Source: Hydrogenophilales bacterium (GTDB lineage: Bacteria > Pseudomonadota > Gammaproteobacteria > Burkholderiales > Thiobacillaceae). From it: a stretch of 64,000 nucleotides of DNA. Position numbers and translations under genes: made by a program. Positions 9,755 through 17,832 of the stretch are shown piece after piece. Under the pieces are notes generated by a model, which was not told the origin of the DNA, ran no database searches, and worked only from the letters and a program-made list of their open reading frames with translations. The stretch lies in assembly GCA_016703155.1 (NCBI GenBank), contig JADJCP010000002.1:580977-644976 (forward strand), read 5' to 3'. Each line of letters opens with the position of its first letter. The stretch's first letter is position 1.

Positions 9755-10129
9755 ATGAAACACGCCATCCTCCCCCTCCTGTTCTCCGCCCTGCTGGCCC
9801 AGCCGGTATTCGCCCACGACGACCACGGCAAGCCCCGCTGGGGTGGCGTGGTGGCCGATGCCGAGATCTTCCAAGCCGAACTGGTCATCAAGGACGGCCA
9901 GGCCAAGGTCTATCTCAGCCTGCACGCCGACATGCTGCCGGCCCAGGGCAGCAGCGGGAAGCTCACCCTGCTGGGTGGCGGCAAGAAGGAAGAACTGGAA
10001 CTCAAGCAGGTCGCCGACAGCGCCCTGGGCGCGGCCACCTCGTTCAAGTCCGGCAAGGGCGTCAAGGCGGTGGCGGTGGTCACCGTGCCGGGCAAGGGCA
10101 CCGGAAACATGCGCTTCCAATTGAAGTGA
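9755..10129 (+). CDS. small exported protein of unknown function (pump operon tail)
   Basis: This 124-residue protein has a signal peptide (about 1-21, ending PVFA) followed by HDDHGKPRWGG, a short His-containing segment. A beta-rich domain follows with alternating Val, Leu and Lys strands, and the end is strand-like (GTGNMRFQLK). No cysteine or catalytic motif is visible. It follows the RND pump gene by 36 bp with an AAAGGAA ribosome site and is probably the last gene of that operon. It may be a periplasmic metal-sensing or chaperone partner. I do not recognise a named family. Confidence 0.72.
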   Translation: MKHAILPLLFSALLAQPVFAHDDHGKPRWGGVVADAEIFQAELVIKDGQAKVYLSLHADMLPAQGSSGKLTLLGGGKKEELELKQVADSALGAATSFKSGKGVKAVAVVTVPGKGTGNMRFQLK

Positions 10130-10208
10130 CCGGTCGTCGGAACTGGGCAGCGCTCAAGTAAACGAAGGGCCGCCCCGTGTAACTTGCCCCCTGTGGGAGG
10201 GAGGGCGT

Positions 10209-11141
10209 TCACAGGCCGTCGGGTTCCCCGATGGCGCGGTCCAGGTCGAATTCCATCTCCCGCAGCGCCCACCCGGCCTCGGTGTGGGTCGAATCCAGCA
10301 TCAACGCCCGCTGAAAAGCCACCACGGCGTGCTCCGTCTGTCCCATGCCGCGCTCGGCGCGTCCCAATGCCATCCAGGCTTCGGGGTTACTGGGCTCCTG
10401 CTTGATCCAATCCTGGCCCAGGCGCCGCAGGGCGAGCCACTTTTCCTGCGCGCCAAGGTCGCAGGCTGCCAGAAAATAGCCGCTCTCTCGACCCGGCTTT
10501 TCCCAGAAGGCGGGGGAGTCGGCTGGCTGTACCCCCGGCGTGCCCATGGCCGTATGCCGCAGCCAGCCCACCGGCAGGGCGAAATGGAAGTTGCCGCCCG
10601 CCTTGGCCTTGAAGGTCAAGATGCCCACAAGACGGCCTCGTCCGTCGAACAGTCCACCACCGCTGGCGCCCCGGTCGAAGGCCGCCGAGGTCTGGATTAC
10701 CTTGCCGCCATCACACTCGCAATGGTGCAGTCCGATGATGCGACCCCGGCTCACGGCCAATTCGCCTCCCGGCCAACCCGCTGCGACCACATCCAACCCC
10801 ACCCGGGTCTCACCCACCTCGATCATCGGCATGGGCGGGGCGGAGAGGCCCGGCAACGTGACCAAACACATATCGCGATAGGCATCGCGCCGACCGATTT
10901 CAGCGCGCATGACCGCGCCGTCCACATGCACCTCGATACGCACCGCCTGACGCAGCACATGACAATTTGTGACCAGCCGCTCACCGCCCAGGGGCACCGC
11001 CGAACCGAGTTCCGTCGTGCCGTCCGCCTGGATGGCCACCAGCTTGTAGACCCGCGTGTTCCAGTCCGGTGCCTGCGCAAGCGCGGCCAGGGTCCACGAC
11101 CAAAGGCCAAGCAGCAGCAGTTTGTTCAGGCCGTATGCCAT
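10209..11141 (-). CDS. trypsin-like serine protease with C-terminal TPR-like region
   Basis: The 310-residue protein runs opposite to the copper genes. It has a signal peptide (about 1-23). A chymotrypsin/trypsin-like domain follows with a readable catalytic triad: H61 in VTNCHV, D90 in YRDMCLV, and S160 in DRGASGGGLF (a GxSGG-type nucleophile site). After about residue 225 the sequence turns into helices resembling tetratricopeptide repeats (NPEAWMALGRAERGMGQTEHAV). No PDZ domain follows the protease, unlike DegP/HtrA. It is likely a periplasmic protease for damaged proteins or a signalling cleavage. Placement among metal genes suggests an envelope-stress role, but this is a guess. Confidence 0.85.
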   Translation of the reverse strand: MAYGLNKLLLLGLWSWTLAALAQAPDWNTRVYKLVAIQADGTTELGSAVPLGGERLVTNCHVLRQAVRIEVHVDGAVMRAEIGRRDAYRDMCLVTLPGLSAPPMPMIEVGETRVGLDVVAAGWPGGELAVSRGRIIGLHHCECDGGKVIQTSAAFDRGASGGGLFDGRGRLVGILTFKAKAGGNFHFALPVGWLRHTAMGTPGVQPADSPAFWEKPGRESGYFLAACDLGAQEKWLALRRLGQDWIKQEPSNPEAWMALGRAERGMGQTEHAVVAFQRALMLDSTHTEAGWALREMEFDLDRAIGEPDGL

Positions 11142-11468
11142 GCGGTAACTCCTACGTCATGCCCAGGGCAGAGAGAGAGACTCCCCTGAGTAAACCAGTG
11201 TAACGCCCTGGAAAACCGCCTGAAAGCCGCCCTCTCAAGTCGTTCTCCAGGCCGTCTCAAGAGCGACTTGGCCCCACGGTGGGGCGGCCTGATGCTTATT
11301 CTGGGGCGGGGGCACAGCTGACCCATGCCCCATCGCCATGCAGCGCTACCGACTCCCCGCATGACGCATTTGTAATCACCGTATCAGCTTCCTGTTGGAC
11401 TCCTCTGTCCATACTGACTCCAACATCACGAAGCGTGATGTCCTCACCTCAATTCACAGGAGTCGATC
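11142..11468. promoter_or_regulatory. intergenic region between divergent genes, with inverted repeats
   Basis: These 327 bases hold no convincing gene. They separate the leftward protease from the rightward small-protein operon and should contain both promoters. Two inverted repeats are visible: GCCCCACGGTGGGGC at 11271-11285, and CATCACG-AAG-CGTGATG at 11424-11440, which ends 28 bp before the start codon at 11469. The second is a candidate operator or 5' hairpin for the downstream operon. I did not find a clear MerR/CueR-type promoter with long spacer. An AATTCACAGGAG ribosome site lies just ahead of the next gene. Confidence 0.4.
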
Positions 11469-11762
11469 ATGAAAGCGTTTATTCCCTTCGCAGTCCTGGC
11501 TTTCGCCGCCACTTCCGCCTTCGCCCACGACTGGGACGACAACCCCGATATGCGGCAGAGCATCCTCAACGACCACTCCAGCGGTTTCGTGGGCACCGGC
11601 TACTCGCCCGCCCGGCTGGAGCGCGGCACCGGCGACACCTATGGCTGGATCATCCTGGACGTGCAGGCCGGCGAATCCCACGTGCCGCACAAGGGAGGTG
11701 ACGGCCATGGCCCGGAAAAAGGCTTCGGCGACACCTATGGTTCGGTCCTCAATGACCGGTGA
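11469..11762 (+). CDS. small exported protein with GDTYGSVL repeat motif (paralogue 1)
   Basis: This 97-residue protein has a signal peptide (about 1-19, ending TSAFA) and a His/Asp-rich mature part. It contains the motifs GDTYGWIILD and, near its end, HVPHKGGDGHGPEKG-x-GDTYGSVL. The second motif matches a repeat unit in the next gene, so the two are paralogues. The abundance of His, Asp and Gly suggests metal binding in the periplasm, but no known domain is recognised. A strong ribosome site (CACAGGAG) precedes the ATG. It begins the second copper-associated operon. Confidence 0.72.
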   Translation: MKAFIPFAVLAFAATSAFAHDWDDNPDMRQSILNDHSSGFVGTGYSPARLERGTGDTYGWIILDVQAGESHVPHKGGDGHGPEKGFGDTYGSVLNDR

Positions 11763-11842
11763 ATCGCTTATCCCTGGCGCCCGGCGGGCCGACTCGCCGG
11801 GCGGACAACCTGCCTGCATCAACCCGTGAAAAGGAAACCATC

Positions 11843-12133
11843 ATGAAAACTCTCATCGCACTCACCGCCCTCATTCTGTCGACCGCCCCGGCCTTCGCCC
11901 ACGACATGGACAACAGCCCCGACACGAAACAGAGCGTTTTGAACGTCCACGACAGCCACTTCCCGCACAAACCCGGCGACAGCCACGCGCCGGCCAAGGG
12001 GTCGGGCGATGCCTACGGCTCGGTCCTCCAGGACAAGGGAACGCATACCCCGCACACCCAAGGCGACAGCCATGCCCCCGAGAAGGGCCAGGGCGACACG
12101 TACGGCTCGGTGCTTCACAACATCAGGAAGTGA
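11843..12133 (+). CDS. small exported protein with tandem GDxYGSVL repeats (paralogue 2)
   Basis: The ATG at 11843, preceded by AAAAGGAAACC, gives 96 residues with a signal peptide (about 1-19, ending APAFA). The mature part carries two tandem copies of a unit of about 26 residues: H-x-PH-xx-GDSHAP-x-KG-x-GD-x-YGSVL. The gene 80 bp upstream has one copy plus a degenerate one. The conserved Asp, His and Tyr positions could coordinate metal. No named family was recognised. An earlier in-frame start was rejected because the signal peptide and ribosome site both fit 11843. Confidence 0.72.
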   Translation: MKTLIALTALILSTAPAFAHDMDNSPDTKQSVLNVHDSHFPHKPGDSHAPAKGSGDAYGSVLQDKGTHTPHTQGDSHAPEKGQGDTYGSVLHNIRK

Positions 12134-12178
12134 AGCGTCTGGCGATCTTCAAGCACACCAGGTCCCGGGAGACAAGCC

Positions 12179-12424
12179 ATGTACGGAATCGATCATATCG
12201 GCATGGGAATCGGCGGCTTGGGCATGCTCCTGGTCTGGTTGCTGCCCTTCGTCCTGATCTTTCTGGTGCTCCGTCATTTCTTCGAAAACAGGCAGGAGCG
12301 TCGAGACAAGACCGCCCTGGGCATTCTGGAACAACGCTATGCCCAGGGCGAGATTGACCGCGTAACGTATCTGAAGCAGCGCGCCGACCTGGAAGGCCGT
12401 GGCCGACCCGCGCAAGGAGGTTGA
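12179..12424 (+). CDS. SHOCT-domain small membrane protein
   Basis: This 81-residue protein has one hydrophobic helix (about 10-33, GLGMLLVWLLPFVLIFLVL). After it comes a SHOCT-type short C-terminal helix motif (ALGILEQRYAQGEIDRVTYLKQRADL), in which the RYAxGEIxxxEY-like pattern is characteristic. SHOCT segments are small oligomerisation modules, and such membrane proteins are frequent beside copper ATPases. Its enzymatic role is unknown and probably absent. It is the third gene of the rightward operon and is followed almost at once by a small gene with a very strong ribosome site. Confidence 0.82.
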   Translation: MYGIDHIGMGIGGLGMLLVWLLPFVLIFLVLRHFFENRQERRDKTALGILEQRYAQGEIDRVTYLKQRADLEGRGRPAQGG

Positions 12425-12425
12425 A

Positions 12426-12572
12426 ATGCTGAACTGGCTGAAACAAATCTGGACAGGCTTCGTCGCCTGGCAACAGGCCAATGCGGAGGCGCATGCGCAC
12501 ACCGGATCCCATGCCTGTTGCTCGGCGCCTCCACCCGGTGCCGGATCACACGGGCGGACACCTCAGCGTTGA
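12426..12572 (+). CDS. 48-residue Cys/His-containing small protein
   Basis: A short frame starts at an ATG placed just after an excellent ribosome site (AAGGAGGTTGAA), 1 bp past the stop of the SHOCT gene. It encodes an amphipathic start (MLNWLKQIWTGFVAWQ), then AEAHAHTGSHACCSAPP, a His/Cys cluster with a vicinal Cys pair that could bind Cu(I) or another soft metal, and a short basic tail. No family was recognised. The ribosome site and tight spacing are the main evidence that it is real. It would be missed by annotation using a 60-residue cutoff. Confidence 0.55.
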   Translation: MLNWLKQIWTGFVAWQQANAEAHAHTGSHACCSAPPPGAGSHGRTPQR

Positions 12573-12588
12573 GGCCGCGTGGACGGAG

Positions 12589-12807
12589 ATGGCCATGAAC
12601 GGGCATCGTCACAGCACACCGCCCATGTCGCTGCGGACCAAGCTGGCCTGGTTCGGCTTTGCCGCGGTGGCGGCGTTCTATCTCTGGACCGAGCACCGCG
12701 CCCACCTGCTGGGCGCCCTGCCGTTGTTGCTCCTGCTCCCCTGCCCGCTGATGCACCTGTTCGGCCATGGCGGGCACGGCCACGGCGGCAAAGGGGGTGA
12801 TCAATGA
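12589..12807 (+). CDS. DUF2933-type small membrane protein
   Basis: About 72 residues from the ATG at 12589. After a short His-containing lead come two hydrophobic helices ([14 protein letters not shown] and [20 protein letters not shown]) and a His/Gly tail ([10 protein letters not shown]). A Cys-Pro and a Met-His sit at the end of the second helix, a pattern seen in DUF2933 proteins that accompany copper ATPases. The frame is open further upstream, but the start at 12589 (or 12595) avoids overlap with the 48-residue gene. The stop overlaps the next start (ATGA). The role is unknown, probably metal-related. Confidence 0.72.
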   Translation: MAMNGHRHSTPPMSLRTKLAWFGFAAVAAFYLWTEHRAHLLGALPLLLLLPCPLMHLFGHGGHGHGGKGGDQ

Positions 12808-13459
12808 GCGCCTCGCCGGCCTACGGGCTCTGGTACCTGGTGCTGTTCAACTCGGCGGTGTTCATCCTGTTCGCCTTCAGCTTCTACAAGCCGAAGGCCC
12901 CCCGCGACTGGCGTGGCCTGGGCATGTACTCGGCCTTCATCGTCGCCCTGTTCACCGAGATGTACGGCTTTCCGCTCACCCTCTACCTGCTGTCCGGCTG
13001 GCTGGGGCAGCGCTTCCCCGGCATCGACTTCCTGGCCCACGACGCCGGCCATCTGCTGGAAGTCATGTTTGGCTGGCGCGCAAATCCGCATTTCGGACCC
13101 TTCCATCTGCTCAGCAATATCTTCATCTTCGGCGGTTTCTGGCTGCTCGCCTCGGCCTGGAACGTGCTGTTCCATGCCCTGCGCGAGCACCGCCTGGCCT
13201 CGACAGGGCCTTACGCGCGCATCCGGCATCCCCAGTACGCGGCCTTCATCCTCATCATGTTCGGCTTCCTGTTGCAGTGGCCGACCCTGCCGACTGTGGC
13301 AATGTTTCCTGTCCTGCTCGCGGTCTATGTGCGCCTCGCCAGGCGGGAGGAACGGGATGCCCTGGCCGAATTCGGCGACGCCTACCGCGACTACCAGGCG
13401 CGAACGCCGGCCTTCCTGCCGCGTCTACACCTTGTCGACACGGATGCCGGGAGGACGCC

Positions 13460-13463
<4 letters not shown>
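12804..13463 (+). CDS. isoprenylcysteine carboxyl-methyltransferase-like membrane protein
   Basis: The 219-residue protein has several membrane helices and a C-terminal region matching the ICMT/phospholipid methyltransferase fold: [16 protein letters not shown] followed by a hydrophobic helix and [19 protein letters not shown]. These are the S-adenosylmethionine-binding and catalytic signatures of the family. In bacteria such proteins recur next to copper ATPases and NnrU-like genes, with an unknown methyl acceptor. It overlaps the DUF2933 gene upstream (ATGA) and the ATPase gene downstream (ATGA), so it is co-translated with both. It is a separate gene although the ATPase frame is open across it. 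Confidence 0.85.
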
Positions 13464-15778
<2,315 letters not shown>

Positions 15779-15801
15779 AACCTCACTTGAAGGACATTGC
15801 C

Positions 15802-16191
15802 ATGAAACTGCTGACGATTCTCCCTTTGCTGCTATTGGCCGGTTGCGCGTCGAATGTGGCGCTCAAGGATACAAGCGATGCGACGCAGGCCGTCGGCACC
15901 CTGCATCTCGGTTGGCTCCAAGCCAATTCCATGGAGGTGATGCTGGACGGTAAGCGCTATGTGGGTAAATGGGATAGCGAACGTTGCTTGAATGTGGAAT
16001 GCCGAGGCGTCTACCGGAATGTGTCCAAAGTCCATCGTCGGCATATCGAAAAAGGTCAAGCCCTCCTGAAGTCCAAGGATGGCGACCACTTGGACTGCGA
16101 GTGGGTGAGCCACCTGCCTGATGTTCAGGGCACATGTAGGGCGCAGGATGGCAGCGTATTCAAACTGGTGGAGGCCAAGCCGATCAAATAA
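15802..16191 (+). CDS. small lipoprotein of unknown function
   Basis: The ATG at 15802, after GAAGGACATTGCC, gives 129 residues. It has a lipoprotein signal with lipobox LLAGC (Cys about residue 15). The mature part has three further cysteines and charged strands (MLDGKRYVGKWDSERC, DGDHLDCEW, QGTCRAQDGS), resembling a small beta domain. No family was recognised. It follows the copper ATPase by 23 bp and is probably the operon's last gene. It is the final gene before the strand switch to the conjugation cluster. Confidence 0.7.
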   Translation: MKLLTILPLLLLAGCASNVALKDTSDATQAVGTLHLGWLQANSMEVMLDGKRYVGKWDSERCLNVECRGVYRNVSKVHRRHIEKGQALLKSKDGDHLDCEWVSHLPDVQGTCRAQDGSVFKLVEAKPIK

Positions 16192-16392
16192 TGGGCGTAC
16201 AGGTGAAAGCAGCCGTAAAAGCAGCCGACCATTGAGGCCATCCAGTTTGGGGATTGGTATACTCGAAACAACTCAGCAAGGCCAAGAGCAATTGATGACA
16301 TCGACAAAGTTGAGGCCATGAGTTGGACCTCAAGTTGGATCTCATCTCATGTGTGGACTAATTGCCAATTTGATGGAATCGGTTCTTCTTGA

Positions 16393-17148
16393 TCACCTCC
16401 CTGTCGGAGATGAACTCGGGCTCACCGATACAGCACACATTCGATGACCCAAGCAACTTATATCCATGGCCTCAGATGTTTGTTGCGATATGACGACCCC
16501 ACGCCGGTTAGCGGCACGACCCGCGCTGGCTTCATTGCTATCGGTAAAGCAGTCGATGCAGAAACTGATCGTTATCTTGTCGGGAACCACTCCCTCATTG
16601 ATCAGATAGGACCGTATCTCGGCAGCACGGGCCATGGCCAATCGCTTGTTGATCGACATTGCCCCAATGATGTCAGTATAACCCCGCACATGGATGCGAG
16701 TAGCCCCCCTGGCTACCGCCAATATGGCATCCATGGCCGAGCGACCTTGTGGACCTAGCTTTGAACGGCCGAATGCGAATGGCACCAAGTGCTTGAACGC
16801 GGCCGGCTGACCTGCCGATTTCGTATCAGGAGTGGGAACCGGCGCTAGCATCGTTTCCTGAACCAAGACCGGTACGGGGTTCGCTGTGGTAGACATAGCG
16901 GGTGCAATAGTCAAGGCCGCCGGCAGAGGGGGCAGGTATCGCGTCTTGATAGTCGGCTTCGCGCATGGCTTACAAATCACATGGAAGGCTTCGCCTGAGT
17001 CAGCGTCTCGAATCTGGTCGATCCCACGCTCCAGGACGAACACTCTATCTTCTACCCTATTGCCTGAGTCATTGGATTGTAGCGGCATAGACTGGCAGCC
17101 TGAGACCGCCAGGACAACCAGGAATGGGACCAGGATGGAGGGCTTCAT
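16393..17148 (-). CDS. OmpA-family lipoprotein, near the end of the conjugation cluster
   Basis: The start at 17148 overlaps the upstream gene's stop (ATGA), giving 251 residues. A lipoprotein signal ends in VSGC. A Pro/Thr-rich middle is followed by an OmpA-like peptidoglycan-binding domain (about 130-235; FAFGRSKLGPQGRSAMD, VRGYTDIIGAMSINKRLAMARA, then NRRGVV). Such proteins tether the outer membrane or a secretion channel to the cell wall. It may stabilise the type IV secretion apparatus, but it is separated from traG by another small gene. Two cysteines within the OmpA domain (ISFCIDCF) are unusual. The N-terminal extension upstream of 17148 was rejected because it has no signal peptide. 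Confidence 0.75.
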   Translation of the reverse strand: MKPSILVPFLVVLAVSGCQSMPLQSNDSGNRVEDRVFVLERGIDQIRDADSGEAFHVICKPCAKPTIKTRYLPPLPAALTIAPAMSTTANPVPVLVQETMLAPVPTPDTKSAGQPAAFKHLVPFAFGRSKLGPQGRSAMDAILAVARGATRIHVRGYTDIIGAMSINKRLAMARAAEIRSYLINEGVVPDKITISFCIDCFTDSNEASAGRAANRRGVVISQQTSEAMDISCLGHRMCAVSVSPSSSPTGR

Positions 17149-17474
17149 TGTTCTTCGATCACCAGAAAGGCCGGTGCACCGTTTCCTCCCATACTCATGT
17201 CCGCCACCCGCCAACCGAGGTCGTAGACCTGACTGATGGTTACCCCGCCAAGAGATGAACAATTCCAAACCTCGGTAAGCAATCCGCGTGTCCAGCAGAC
17301 CTCCCCCTTCTTCATCACTCTCCCTTGGTCGGTAGTTGGCACCTGGGGCCTCGCAGCCAACCCCGCCAAGTCCTGCATCTTGACGATGCCTGGTACCGAC
17401 GGCTCGGCGGGCTGGACGGCACCACTGGAAAGCAGGCCCACGGTGAAGAGAGCCGTGGCATAGCGTGTTTTCAT
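17145..17474 (-). CDS. small exported protein of unknown function
   Basis: From the ATG at 17474 this protein has 109 residues, with a signal peptide (about 1-23, ending AVQPA). The mature part has two cysteines (EVCWTRG and EVWNCSS), possibly a disulfide, and a beta-rich end (GVTISQVYDLGWRVADMSMGG). No family was recognised. It is coupled by an ATGA overlap to the OmpA-like lipoprotein gene, so the two probably work together in the envelope. A GAAAGGAAATTC ribosome site precedes this start. Confidence 0.65.
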   Translation of the reverse strand: MKTRYATALFTVGLLSSGAVQPAEPSVPGIVKMQDLAGLAARPQVPTTDQGRVMKKGEVCWTRGLLTEVWNCSSLGGVTISQVYDLGWRVADMSMGGNGAPAFLVIEEQ

Positions 17475-17581
17475 AGAATTTCCTTTCATTGAAGGCGTAT
17501 GTGGCCTACCGATGCGTTGCATGCCACATGATGCAGGCCTAAACTGAAACCGCTTGAAAACAACGAAACAGGGAAAACTTC

Positions 17582-17812
17582 ATGGACAACACAGCTTGGT
17601 ACGCATGGGATGACATGACCCCGTGGCGCTTCGCCATTCTCATCGGCGTGGTGTTGGTTACATGGGCCGTCATCAAGCTGGTTGAACGATTTGGCGCTTC
17701 GGATGGCACCGCTGGTCAGCCCGATGATCATCTGGGAGACGATGACGTCGTGACGAACCCGTCCTACCGGCACTTCGCTGGCAACATGTACCGTCGACAC
17801 GATGAAGACTGA
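17582..17812 (+). CDS. hypothetical small single-pass membrane protein
   Basis: A 76-residue frame on the strand opposite to its neighbours. It has one membrane helix (about 17-38, RFAILIGVVLVTWAVIKLV) and an acidic tail (GQPDDHLGDDDVV). A CAGGGAAAACTTC ribosome site precedes the ATG. It fills the gap between the end of traG and the small exported gene, and its composition is protein-like. With no recognised family and an opposite orientation, it could also be a chance frame. Confidence 0.45.
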   Translation: MDNTAWYAWDDMTPWRFAILIGVVLVTWAVIKLVERFGASDGTAGQPDDHLGDDDVVTNPSYRHFAGNMYRRHDED

Positions 17813-17832
17813 CATCGTGGCTCGCTCTCCCA

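Noticed and set aside
12767..13459. Upstream extension of the P-type ATPase frame
   Set aside because: The region is occupied by the methyltransferase gene in another frame, with ATGA overlaps at both ends, and the extension has a non-protein-like Arg/Pro composition.
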